Positions 24,949 to 33,710 of a stretch of 64,000 bases of DNA are shown here, in pieces. Within the stretch, counting starts at the first letter, position 1, and each line of letters opens with the position of its first letter. The DNA is from Anaerolineales bacterium (lineage in GTDB: Bacteria; Chloroflexota; Anaerolineae; 4572-78; J111), in assembly GCA_020634855.1 (NCBI GenBank), contig JACKAU010000002.1, positions 372,001 through 436,000 of the forward strand, in the 5' to 3' direction. Made by a program: the position numbers and the translations under genes. The notes beneath the pieces are model-generated. The model was given only the letters and a program-made list of their open reading frames with translations, was not told the origin of the DNA and did not search any database.

Positions 24949-26997
24949 ATGGCCGATGTCGAAATCCGATTAGCTGAATTACGCGATCAAATAAACTATC
25001 ACCTGTATCGCTACCACACGCTCGATGACCCGATCATCAGCGATACCGAATACGATCAGTTGATGAACGAACTGCGCGAACTCGAAGCCGCCCAGCCGGA
25101 GCTGGTCACGCCGGATTCGCCCACCCAACGCGTCGGGGCCGAGCCGCTCAGCGAGTTCGAAAAGGTGACCCATCCTATTCCCTTGACCAGTCTGGGCAAT
25201 GCGTTCGATGACAATGACATGCGCAACTGGCTGGCCCGGGTCGGTCGGATTCTACCGGAAGGTGTCACCACAGCCGATCTGGAGTTTGTGGTCGAACCGA
25301 AAATCGATGGGTTGGCCATCGCGCTGACTTACGAAAACGGGCTTCTGGTCCGGGGCGCAACTCGAGGTAACGGCTCGGTCGGCGAAAATGTGACGGCCAA
25401 TGTACGGACCATCAAAAATATTCCTCTTCGTATTCCGGCCAAATCAAACGATCTCACCCCCCCGGAGCGCATCGAAGTGCGCGGCGAGGTCTACATCCCT
25501 ATCGCCGAATTCAATAAATTCAACAAGGCCCAAACGGACAAAGGCGAGCGCATTTACGCCAACCCCCGCAATTTTGCCGCCGGTTCGCTGCGCCAGTTAG
25601 ATAGCAAGATCACCGCTCAACGACCGCTGGCTTTCTTCGGCTACGGTATTGGCTACGTCGAAGGGGCAGAGGTGCAAACCCAACACCAGGCTCTCGATTA
25701 CCTCAAGGCGTTAGGCTTTCCGATCAATCCCGATATTCTGCACACTGCCGATTTTAACGCGGTGCTGGATTTTATCCACACCTGGATGACCCGCCGCAAC
25801 CAACTGCCCTACGATGCCGACGGAGCGGTTATCAAAATCAACAGTTTTGCTTTGCAAGAGCAGCTTGGCGTGGTCGGCAATGCGCCACGATGGGCCATCG
25901 CCTACAAATTTCCGGCTCAGGAAGCCACTACCAAGGTGCTGGCCATCAAAGGCAATGTGGGCCGCACCGGCCAAATCACCCCCTACGCCGAACTCGAGCC
26001 GGTCAACATCGGCGGCGTCACCGTGAGCCAGGCTACCCTGCACAACTACGATGATTTAGCCAAAAAGGACATTCGTGAAGGCGATACCGTGGTCGTCAAA
26101 CGGGCCGGGGATGTCATCCCGCAGGTGGTCAAACCGATTTTGGATTTACGCCCGGCCAACTCGCAGCCGGTACAGCCGCCGGAGCGCTGCCCGGTTTGCA
26201 ACGAGCCAACCAGCCGCCAAGGGGAGGATGTAGCTCTATTTTGTATCAATGCCGCCTGCCCCGCCCAACTCATTCGCCAGATCGAATATTTTGTCTCTCG
26301 CTCGGCCATGGATATCGAGGGCTTCGGCATCAAAATTGGCGAGCAGTTGGCCGTCGAGGGGCTACTCACAGACATTGCTGATATCTACTTCCTGCAACGA
26401 GAGTCGTTGTTAGCCTTGGAAGGTTTCGCCGCCAAGAAGGTCGATAACCTCCTGACCAGCATCGAGCAGAGCAAACAGCGGCCCTTTCATCGATTTTTGA
26501 CCGGACTGGGTATTCGCTATGTCGGCAGCACCGTAGCCGAGTTGATCACAACAACGTTCCCGTCCATCGACAGCTTGAGCCAGGCTAGTGAAGCCGATTT
26601 GGAGGCGATTGAAGGCGTTGGGCCCCGGATCGCGGCCTCGATTGTGGCCTGGTTTAGCCGACCGGCCAATCAAGCGCTGATCGAAAAATTCCGCCAGGCT
26701 GGAGTTACGCTGCAAGTAATCCAACCGGCCGAGGCCGATAGCACGCCTCAGTCATTGGCCGGGTTAACCTTTGTCATTACCGGCACTCTGCCTACCTGGA
26801 GTCGCACCGAAGCCAAAGAATTTATTGAGCAGTACGGCGGTAAGGTGACCGGCAGCGTCTCTAAAAATACCAATTATGTGGTCATGGGTGATAATCCCGG
26901 CAGTAAAGCAGATAAGGCCCAAAGTCTAAACATTCCCATTTTAGATGAAGAAACCTTAAAGAAATTAGCTTCCGAGGGCAAAACGGCCGTAACTTAA
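24949..26997 (+). CDS. ligA: NAD+-dependent DNA ligase
   Basis: Seals nicks in replication and repair. Its 682 residues match the family. In order: the Ia domain (YHLYRYHTLDDPIISDTEYD) binding NMN, the adenylation domain with catalytic Lys in VEPKIDGLAIAL (about 120), the OB fold and a four-Cys zinc finger (CPVCNEPT...CINAACPAQ, near 410-435). Helix-hairpin-helix repeats (GIRYVGSTVAELI, IEGVGPRIAASIV) and a C-terminal BRCT domain (SLAGLTFVITGTL...) complete it. No defects are seen. GGAGAG lies 5 nt before the ATG. Confidence 0.97.
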   Translation: MADVEIRLAELRDQINYHLYRYHTLDDPIISDTEYDQLMNELRELEAAQPELVTPDSPTQRVGAEPLSEFEKVTHPIPLTSLGNAFDDNDMRNWLARVGRILPEGVTTADLEFVVEPKIDGLAIALTYENGLLVRGATRGNGSVGENVTANVRTIKNIPLRIPAKSNDLTPPERIEVRGEVYIPIAEFNKFNKAQTDKGERIYANPRNFAAGSLRQLDSKITAQRPLAFFGYGIGYVEGAEVQTQHQALDYLKALGFPINPDILHTADFNAVLDFIHTWMTRRNQLPYDADGAVIKINSFALQEQLGVVGNAPRWAIAYKFPAQEATTKVLAIKGNVGRTGQITPYAELEPVNIGGVTVSQATLHNYDDLAKKDIREGDTVVVKRAGDVIPQVVKPILDLRPANSQPVQPPERCPVCNEPTSRQGEDVALFCINAACPAQLIRQIEYFVSRSAMDIEGFGIKIGEQLAVEGLLTDIADIYFLQRESLLALEGFAAKKVDNLLTSIEQSKQRPFHRFLTGLGIRYVGSTVAELITTTFPSIDSLSQASEADLEAIEGVGPRIAASIVAWFSRPANQALIEKFRQAGVTLQVIQPAEADSTPQSLAGLTFVITGTLPTWSRTEAKEFIEQYGGKVTGSVSKNTNYVVMGDNPGSKADKAQSLNIPILDEETLKKLASEGKTAVT

Positions 26998-27218
26998 GGC
27001 CGGCTTGCGTGTTGAATTAATTATACAAGAATTTTGATTCTAAGGCGCCAAAATTCGCTCGTGAAGAAGGACACAAAAGTAAATTTGCCTGTTTTTTTAA
27101 CGAGAATAAAATTTTTCATTAAACTTATTTAACCTGATCAAATCTCCAACATAAAAACAATCAAATCACCATTCGAAGTTCAGGGCTAAATCCGAAAATT
27201 TTTGTGAGAGGATAACTT

Positions 27219-28496
27219 ATGACTCGCGTTGTTATTACTGGACTGGGCGCAATTACGCCCATAGGAAATGATGTTGACACTTTTTGGAAAAATATGAAAG
27301 CCGGCGTTTCCGGGGCTGATCGTATCACCGCCTTCGATGCGTCAGAGTATAACATCCAAATCGCCTGTGAAGTCAAAGATTTTGATCCCACGATATGGAT
27401 TGATAAAAGGGCGGCCAAACGGTTTGCTCGAAGCACGCAGTTTGCGATAGCAACTACTCGCCAAGCTTTAGAGGACGCTCAGTTTGAAATTACGGAAGAA
27501 AACTCGAAACGGGTCGGGATTGTGATTAACAGCGGCGGCGGTGGGTTAAGTGTTATGGAAGAAGCAACGGAGAAATTGCTTAATAGTGGTCCCCGTTCGA
27601 TCTCACCGTTTTTGATCACCAGCATTATGATGAATGCCGTCTCGTCGATGGTGTCTATCGAATTGGGCACAATGGGCCCGCTTAACAGTTCGGCCTTGGC
27701 TTGCGCCAGCGGTAACCATGCCTTGCTGGATGCGTACCACTTTATCAAACGGGGCGAGGCAGATGTGGTGATTTCAGGCGGGTCTGAAGCGACCATCTCC
27801 CCGGTGATTTTCGCTTCCTTCGCTCGGATGGGGGCGCTTTCTGCCAAAAATATGGACCCTAAACGGGCCAGTCGTCCCTTTGATAAAGATCGCGACGGCT
27901 TTGTGTTTGGCGAAGGGGCAGTTGCTATGGTTCTAGAGAGCGAAGAACATGCCCGGGCCAGAGGGGCCAGAATTTATGGCGAAATTTTGGGCGGCAGCCT
28001 GACATCGGATGGTCATCATGTGACAGCTCCCAAACCGGATGCCAGCGGTTCGGCAGAGGCGCTCAAGCGAGCGTTGGACTACTGCGGCAAAAAACCAGAG
28101 GAAGTCGATGCTATTTTTGCTCACGCCACCAGTACCCCGTTGGGTGATACGGCTGAAACATTAGCCATCAAGAAAGTTCTCGGCGAGCGGGCTTTCCAAA
28201 TTCCGGTCACAGGCACTAAATCGCAAGTTGGGCATATGTTGGGCGCAGCCGGAGCGGTTTCAGCCTTGGCGGCTGTAAAATCGATCGAAGAGGGTATTAT
28301 TTGTCCGACCATCAATTACGAAACACCGGACCCTGAATGTGATTTGGATTACGTACCGAATGAGGCTCGGCCGCACCAAATAGACTTGGCTCTGGTCAAC
28401 GCCTTCGGATTTGGAGGGCACAATTGTGTCATTACTCTAGGACGATATCACGGCAACGGAACAAACGGGAACGGCAAGATCAACGGAACACTATGA
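27219..28496 (+). CDS. fabF: 3-oxoacyl-ACP synthase II
   Basis: Condensing enzyme of type II fatty acid synthesis, extending acyl-ACP with malonyl-ACP. Its 425 residues carry the thiolase-fold catalytic triad: Cys in SALACASGNHALLDA (about 165), His in FAHATSTPLGDTAE and His in KSQVGHMLGAAGAV. The N-terminus VVITGLGAITPIGNDVDTFW is typical. The C-terminal tail GNGTNGNGKINGTL is Gly/Asn-rich and unusual. It stands alone rather than in a fab cluster, with its own terminator. GAGAGGATAACTT precedes the ATG. Confidence 0.95.
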   Translation: MTRVVITGLGAITPIGNDVDTFWKNMKAGVSGADRITAFDASEYNIQIACEVKDFDPTIWIDKRAAKRFARSTQFAIATTRQALEDAQFEITEENSKRVGIVINSGGGGLSVMEEATEKLLNSGPRSISPFLITSIMMNAVSSMVSIELGTMGPLNSSALACASGNHALLDAYHFIKRGEADVVISGGSEATISPVIFASFARMGALSAKNMDPKRASRPFDKDRDGFVFGEGAVAMVLESEEHARARGARIYGEILGGSLTSDGHHVTAPKPDASGSAEALKRALDYCGKKPEEVDAIFAHATSTPLGDTAETLAIKKVLGERAFQIPVTGTKSQVGHMLGAAGAVSALAAVKSIEEGIICPTINYETPDPECDLDYVPNEARPHQIDLALVNAFGFGGHNCVITLGRYHGNGTNGNGKINGTL

Positions 28497-28522
28497 TCGA
28501 TTAGTCAGTTGAAATCAAAAGT

Positions 28523-28559
28523 AAAAGCGGAGACACCCTCACTTGCGTCTCCGCTTTTT
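28523..28559 (+). terminator. Terminator after fabF
   Basis: A 12-bp perfect stem (28523-28534 with 28547-28558) with a GC-rich core, a 12-nt loop and flanking A and T runs. It can serve both fabF and the convergent sigma factor gene. Confidence 0.85.
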
Positions 28560-28590
28560 AATTGCGGTGTTCGTTAAATTCTATTTTATT

Positions 28591-29739
28591 TTATTCCAGA
28601 AAGTCTCTTAAGCGGCGGCTGCGACGGGGGTGTCGAAGTTTACTCAACGCCTTGGCTTCAATTTGCCGAATACGTTCACGAGTAACGCCAAATTTCTGTC
28701 CCACTTCTTCTAAAGTGTAAGAGCGACCATCGTGCAACCCAAAACGTAGCTGCAAAACGCGGTGCTCACGCGCCGACAACGAGGCCAAAACATCCTCCAT
28801 CCGTTCTGACAGCAGTTGCCCCATAGCTGAGTCATCGGGCGGGGCGTTGTTTTCGTCCTCGATAAAATCGCCCAAAGTGCTGTCCATATCTTCACCCACT
28901 TCCAATTCCAATGAGAGTGGGTGCTGCGATGCTTGCCGAATGCGCTCTAATAATTTGAGGTTGATGCCCATTTCCAGGGCAATCTCTTCATCGGTTGGGG
29001 TGTGACCATAGCGTTGCACAAGTTCTCTAGAAACCCGGGAGAGCTGGGTAATTCGCTCGCCCATGTGAACCGGGACGCGAATTGTCCGCCCTTGATCGGA
29101 TAAGGCTCGACTGACAGCTTGTCGAATCCACCAGGTGGCGTAGGTACTAAACTTAAAGCCACGCCGGTATTCAAATTTCTCGACAGCTTTGATCAGGCCA
29201 ATGTTCCCCTCTTGAATGAGGTCCATAAAAGAGACCCCGTGACCAACATATTTTTTAGCAATACTAACCACAAGACGGAAGTTAGATTCGATGAGTTTAC
29301 ATCTAGCTTCCTGACCTTTTGCGACAAGGTCTTGAAGATGCAGGCGTGATTGCGGTGTCAGTTGGGCATCTTCAGTTAGTTGAGTGGCGGCTTCCATACC
29401 GCGTTCGATGGCTTTGGCTAACTCCACTTCTTCTCGGCCCGACAGCAAGGGAATTCGACTAATTTCCTTTAAATACAATGCTATCGGATCTTCAGAAGTG
29501 AAGTCTTGAGCCCCTTTTCGGCTTCTAGCACGTCCTCCAAGTTCTGAGTTGAAATCTTGGTCTTCGTGTTCTGCCTCACCTGATTCAAGACCATCTTCAT
29601 CTGAGTATTGCCAGGCTTTCGATTTACGTTTCAAACCTGGAAGAGCTTCCATGGAGCGAGTTCGCACTCGATCGTGTCCGTGGCGGATGAGGTGATTAAT
29701 TGGTGATTGTGTTTCGACTGGGGTGTGGTCTACGAGCAT
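28591..29739 (-). CDS. sigA: Primary RNA polymerase sigma factor
   Basis: Group 1 sigma factor of 382 residues with a short acidic region 1.1-like N-terminus. Region 1.2 (DPIALYLKEISRIPLL) and regions 2.1-2.4 (LVVSIAKKYVGHGVSFMDLIQEGNIGL, then FKFSTYATWWIRQAVSRAL) recognise the -10 element. Region 3 starts at TIRVPVHMGERI, and region 4.2 (YTLEEVGQKFGVTRERIRQIEAKAL) binds the -35. The ending HPRRSRRLRDFLE is the standard RpoD/SigA C-terminus. It stands alone, convergent with fabF and read away from a 568-bp AT-rich spacer. Confidence 0.95.
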   Translation of the reverse strand: MLVDHTPVETQSPINHLIRHGHDRVRTRSMEALPGLKRKSKAWQYSDEDGLESGEAEHEDQDFNSELGGRARSRKGAQDFTSEDPIALYLKEISRIPLLSGREEVELAKAIERGMEAATQLTEDAQLTPQSRLHLQDLVAKGQEARCKLIESNFRLVVSIAKKYVGHGVSFMDLIQEGNIGLIKAVEKFEYRRGFKFSTYATWWIRQAVSRALSDQGRTIRVPVHMGERITQLSRVSRELVQRYGHTPTDEEIALEMGINLKLLERIRQASQHPLSLELEVGEDMDSTLGDFIEDENNAPPDDSAMGQLLSERMEDVLASLSAREHRVLQLRFGLHDGRSYTLEEVGQKFGVTRERIRQIEAKALSKLRHPRRSRRLRDFLE

Positions 29740-30141
29740 AACTACTCTTCCTTCCTACAAAGAATTTTTTGGTTTTTTAGGGAATGGTTAGTACAAGTTT
29801 AACTAGGTCGAAATTCATACGACATCTTTGTAAAAATGTTAGTCAAAAGGGGGTTTCATTTGTTTGTGCTTACATCGTTGTGGCTTTTATTTATTGGTCA
29901 ATATTTAACGAACAGTGAGGTATACTTTACGTAAGGCATAACACCGCAATATGTCAAGCAGTATATCATACTTTTTTTCGCGATGCAATAGTTTTTTTAA
30001 AAGTTAAGGTACTAATTTGACTTTTTTTTTAAAATTTACCTCATATTTACTAAAAATTAAGCAAATTTTGTTAATTTATAGCCTCATGACTTATAAAAAT
30101 ACGAAGCAAGTCGCTAAATCAATATAAATAGCTCTTTTACC

Positions 30142-30171
30142 TTGATTTTTATGACCAGGGTCATTTATAAT
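30142..30171 (+). promoter_or_regulatory. Candidate promoter with a palindromic operator in its spacer
   Basis: TTGATT (30142-30147), an 18-bp spacer and a perfect TATAAT (30166-30171). The spacer holds the palindrome ATGACC-AG-GGTCAT (30151-30164), where a bound repressor or MerR-type activator would control polymerase directly. Confidence 0.5.
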
Positions 30172-30225
30172 TTAACCTTACTTAAAGAAATTTATCGCTG
30201 TAAACCAAGTTTAATAAAGAATAAA

Positions 30226-30254
30226 TTGTGTGATGATTTTTCAAATGGTATAAT
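30226..30254 (+). promoter_or_regulatory. Second candidate promoter upstream of the receiver gene
   Basis: TTGTGT (30226-30231), 17-bp spacer, perfect TATAAT (30249-30254), about 50 nt before the receiver ATG. Another TATAAT occurs at 30264. Confidence 0.5.
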
Positions 30255-30307
30255 TTTAAATTGTATAATGTTCTTTACCAACTATCTACCTTCATAATGG
30301 ATATCTT

Positions 30308-30694
30308 ATGGAAACCCTCAAAATACTTGTTATTGACGACGACCCGATGACTTGTTCGCTTTTGGAAACCGTACTGGGTATGGAAAACTTCCAAACGGTT
30401 TCTACCAGTCATATAAAAAACGAAGACGTTCTAGCTTTACTAAATCAAGAGAATCCGCAGTTAATCATTTTAGATTATCATTTAGGCGGTGAGGAAACGA
30501 TTGCGGATGTTAAGGTTATTCGGGCGGATGAAACCTGGCATACGCTGCCAATATTAATGACATCCGGCATTGATTACAAACAGAAATGTTTGGACGCCGG
30601 GGCTAATGGTTTTGTACTCAAACCGTTTGACTGGCGGGAGATAGTTGACCATGTTGTTAAAATAAGAAATGACATAATTCAACAGGAGGTTTAA
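30308..30694 (+). CDS. Single-domain response regulator
   Basis: A 128-residue receiver with acidic pocket in LVIDDDPMTCSLL, acceptor Asp in LIILDYHLGGEE and Lys in FVLKPFDWREI. There is no output domain. It lies 40 bp before the PHP-AlbA_2 gene on the same strand and is likely transcribed with it from the tandem promoters upstream. No kinase is adjacent. Confidence 0.9.
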   Translation: METLKILVIDDDPMTCSLLETVLGMENFQTVSTSHIKNEDVLALLNQENPQLIILDYHLGGEETIADVKVIRADETWHTLPILMTSGIDYKQKCLDAGANGFVLKPFDWREIVDHVVKIRNDIIQQEV

Positions 30695-30734
30695 CTGAGA
30701 TATTTAGTGAGATTCTTGAGAGAGGTTTGTAACT

Positions 30735-32501
30735 GTGGCCCAAAAACGGCAACAACCTAATGAGGATATGAATTGGTATTGCGCCGACTTGCATTTACAT
30801 ACCCCAGGGTCAAGTGATTATTTAGAGCCAAACATTAGTTATTTAGAAATTTTACAAGTAGCAGAAAGCTGCCATCTGGATGTAATCGCCATCACCGATC
30901 ATAATACGGTGGCTGGCATCAAAAAGTTAAGAGAAGAAATTCAAGGATTAGAGTTGCTTGAGCAACTCAATCGCATTCGCCCGGAAGAGAAACGGACCTT
31001 AGACGAATTTCGTCGCCTATTGAAAAAAATATTGGTATTACCAGGCTTTGAATTAACCGCCACCTTAGGCTTTCATGTCCTGGGCATTTTTCCACCTGAA
31101 ACCACCCTGCGCGAGTTAGAACATATATTATTAACCTTGCGAGTTCCGTCTAATAAACTGGACATAGGGGCTACTGAAGTAGGCGCTACCGTGGATGTGC
31201 TAACCGCCTACCGTATTATTAATGAAGCGGGCGGTTTAGTTATTGCGGCGCACGCTAATTCTTCGCACGGGGTAGCTATGCAGGGATTCAATTTTGGGGG
31301 TCAAACAAAGATTGCTTACACTCAAGACCCCAATTTACATGCCCTGGAAGTGACCGATCTTGAAAGCAAACACCGGCGGACAACAGCCAACTTTTTCAAC
31401 GGCTCGAAGCCGGAATATCCACGGCGCATGCATTGTATTCAAGGCTCCGATGCCCACCGACTGCACAAAGATCCGTTCGACAAGAATCGGCTAGGTGTGG
31501 GCGACCGGGTAACTGAATTTAATCTACCGGAACTCAGCTTTGAAGCGATCAAGCACCTTTTCCTTAGCAGCGATTTTTCCAGAACGCGCCCGTATCGACC
31601 CAAACAGGCTCCATTTGATCATGTGCAGGCGGCTCGGAAGCAAGGCACCAATATTGTACAATCGTTCCACGAATCGATAACGCGCCGGGGGGGAAACCTC
31701 TACGCCGTTTTGTGCGATATTTGTGCTTTTGCCAACACTAATGGCGGCACCATCTTTGTGGGGGTGTCAGACAATTCGAAAGAGGGGGCGATCGGCATCA
31801 AGAAACCGGCCAACGCGATCAAACTCATTCGTAACGAAGTCGAAAAGAAGATTACCCCGCCGCTGGAAATCGAAATCGATGAACAGGAAACGCAGGGCAA
31901 GAAGATTTTGCAAATTGCCGTCCCGGTTGGCGACAATTCGCCCTATGTCATCGACGACTACAAAATTTATGTACGGGACGAAACGGACACCAATTTGGCC
32001 GTTCGTGATGAAATTGTAGCGCTGGTGAAACGCAATCTCGGCTTAAAAGAAGATGAGACCGAGGAGACGCCGCCCCCCGCACCAGATGGCTCTAATAGCA
32101 GCCAAGAACCGGCGGATTTGTTAACGACTGAACCCAAAACGGGGGTTGAAATTGCCTCAACTGAAACGCGCAAGGGGAAGAATTTTTACACCCTCCGAGA
32201 CCTGCGCAACGGGAATGTGGTTCACAATGTCACCCGCCAATCGGCTCGACGCTTGTGGCAATACGCCCTAACCGAACACGAGACAAATGCGTTAGATGTC
32301 AAAAAAGTGGAGTGGTACGGCGATATTGGCTGCTGGAAAAAATATAAGCGCGGCGGGCAAACCCGGTATGATCTGGTGCAGCGGGAAACGAATGGGAAAC
32401 TGCATATCTATTACGGTGTAACAGAAGATGGCATCCATGGTCCGTGGCAAAAACTCATCGAGTCGATGAATGCCGAGGAAGAAGCCTCCACCGTACAATG
32501 A
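30735..32501 (+). CDS. PHP-domain phosphoesterase fused to an AlbA_2 (Schlafen-like) domain
   Basis: A 588-residue multidomain protein with a GTG start. Residues about 15-285 form a PHP phosphoesterase of the TrpH/YciV kind: metal ligands in ADLHLHTPGS, AITDHNTVAG, the Glu in VLPGFELTATLG, AAHANSSHG and QGSDAHRLHK. Residues about 310-435 form an AlbA_2/Schlafen-like domain (LCDICAFANTNGGTIFVGVSD, and the strand IYVRDETDTNLAV). An acidic linker leads to a C-terminal domain (about 470-588, with SARRLWQYALTEHE and GCWKKYKRGGQTRYD) that I do not recognise. A nucleic-acid or nucleotide phosphoesterase is plausible. The stop overlaps the mog-like gene (ATGA). Confidence 0.85.
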   Translation: MAQKRQQPNEDMNWYCADLHLHTPGSSDYLEPNISYLEILQVAESCHLDVIAITDHNTVAGIKKLREEIQGLELLEQLNRIRPEEKRTLDEFRRLLKKILVLPGFELTATLGFHVLGIFPPETTLRELEHILLTLRVPSNKLDIGATEVGATVDVLTAYRIINEAGGLVIAAHANSSHGVAMQGFNFGGQTKIAYTQDPNLHALEVTDLESKHRRTTANFFNGSKPEYPRRMHCIQGSDAHRLHKDPFDKNRLGVGDRVTEFNLPELSFEAIKHLFLSSDFSRTRPYRPKQAPFDHVQAARKQGTNIVQSFHESITRRGGNLYAVLCDICAFANTNGGTIFVGVSDNSKEGAIGIKKPANAIKLIRNEVEKKITPPLEIEIDEQETQGKKILQIAVPVGDNSPYVIDDYKIYVRDETDTNLAVRDEIVALVKRNLGLKEDETEETPPPAPDGSNSSQEPADLLTTEPKTGVEIASTETRKGKNFYTLRDLRNGNVVHNVTRQSARRLWQYALTEHETNALDVKKVEWYGDIGCWKKYKRGGQTRYDLVQRETNGKLHIYYGVTEDGIHGPWQKLIESMNAEEEASTVQ

Positions 32502-33001
32502 CCCGCAAGATAACCGTCGGTATCTTAACTATCAGTGATAGAGGTGCAGCCGGCTCCTACGAAGATAAGAGCGGTCCGGTTATCGAAGAAGTGGTCACCA
32601 CCCAACTTGAAGCTCAAGTTGAACAAAAAGCGGTGATACCCGATGAGATCGACCTAATCAAAGCGACTCTACTGCAATGGGTCGAACAGGATCAGGTCGA
32701 TCTCATCCTGACCACGGGGGGAACCGGCTTTGCGCCGCGTGATGTGACACCGGAGGCCACCCGGCTGGTTATCCAAAGAGAAGCACCAGGGCTGGTTTTT
32801 GCGATGCTTAAAGATAGTTTGGCCGTTACACCGCACGCTATGTTGTCGAGAATGGTAGCGGGTATTCGCGGACGAACCCTAATTATAAATTTACCCGGCA
32901 GTCCAAAAGCCGTTCGCGAAAATTTGGTCACCATTTTGCCGGCGCTACCGCACGCAGTAGAATTATTAAGAGACGATCCATTAGCCGACAAGCACCATTG
33001 A
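32498..33001 (+). CDS. MogA/MoaB-family molybdopterin-binding protein
   Basis: A 167-residue protein of the family that adenylylates molybdopterin (MogA, MoaB). It starts MTRKITVGILTISDRGAAGS, with the MPT-binding TTGGTGFAPRDVTPEAT near residue 70 and LIINLPGSPKAVREN near 130. I chose ATG 32498, which overlaps the stop of the preceding gene by 4 nt. No other molybdenum cofactor gene is in the window, so its link to the PHP-AlbA_2 gene is positional only. Confidence 0.9.
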   Translation: MTRKITVGILTISDRGAAGSYEDKSGPVIEEVVTTQLEAQVEQKAVIPDEIDLIKATLLQWVEQDQVDLILTTGGTGFAPRDVTPEATRLVIQREAPGLVFAMLKDSLAVTPHAMLSRMVAGIRGRTLIINLPGSPKAVRENLVTILPALPHAVELLRDDPLADKHH

Positions 33002-33175
33002 AGTTGATGACGATTAGAAATCACGTCATTCTCAATTCAAAGCCAAAAAACAAACTCTATCCGGCCAAAATAATACTGTTTTTACGTTGAAATGGTATAC
33101 GGGCTTTTTTCACCCACTAATTTTCCTTGCTTTAGACCCTATATAACTCCCATAGCCAATAAGGATGCAAGTCAT

Positions 33176-33622
33176 ATGAGCGTTATCGATCAAATCAATT
33201 CCGATCTTAAGACCGCTATGAAAAGCGGTCAAAAAGAGTTAGTGGCAACGCTCCGCTCGCTGAAGTCGGCTATTAAATATGCCGAAATCGAGGCAGGCGG
33301 CGAACTTAATGATGAGGCCACGATCGGAGTGCTAAGTAAGCAAGCCAAGCAGCGGCGAGACTCGATCGCTGAATTTGAAAAAGCCGGTCGCAGCGATTTG
33401 GTTGCCCAAGAGACCGCCGAACTACAGATTATCGAGACCTATTTACCGGCTCAACTGTCTGAAGAAGAAATTAGAGCCAAAGTCCAAGCGGTTATCACCG
33501 CGCTCAATGTCACCGATACCAAAGGTATGGGGCAGGTTATGAAGCAAGTCATGGCCGACTTAAAGGGCCAGGCTGACGGCAAGACCGTCAATCAAATTGT
33601 GCGCCAACTGCTTAGTGGGTGA
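33176..33622 (+). CDS. GatB/YqeY domain protein
   Basis: A 148-residue YqeY-type protein, homologous to the tRNA-binding tail of the GatB amidotransferase subunit but encoded alone. It starts MSVIDQINSDLKTAMKSGQK and has the family blocks TLRSLKSAIKYAEIE, AKQRRDSIAEFEKAGRSDL and TKGMGQVMKQVMADLKGQADG. I chose ATG 33176, preceded by AAGGA, over a longer frame beginning at 33092. Its function in cells is not established. Neighbours downstream belong to the widespread pgpH-ybeY-dgkA cluster, where yqeY is often found. Confidence 0.93.
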   Translation: MSVIDQINSDLKTAMKSGQKELVATLRSLKSAIKYAEIEAGGELNDEATIGVLSKQAKQRRDSIAEFEKAGRSDLVAQETAELQIIETYLPAQLSEEEIRAKVQAVITALNVTDTKGMGQVMKQVMADLKGQADGKTVNQIVRQLLSG

Positions 33623-33710
33623 CGCAAATATTATGAGTTGGCAGGCGTTTGTTACGAACCGACCTTGATCTGGGGTTTACAAACGCTAGAGACAAAGGAT
33701 CAAGACTCTC

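Larger units (their letters stand above)
29740..30307. other. Intergenic region (568 bp), strongly AT-rich
   Basis: Divergent spacer between sigA and a receiver gene. It carries two good rightward promoters (30142 and 30226). A weak leftward one for sigA has TTGACA read leftward at 29957-29952, but a poor -10. No gene is seen. Confidence 0.6.
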
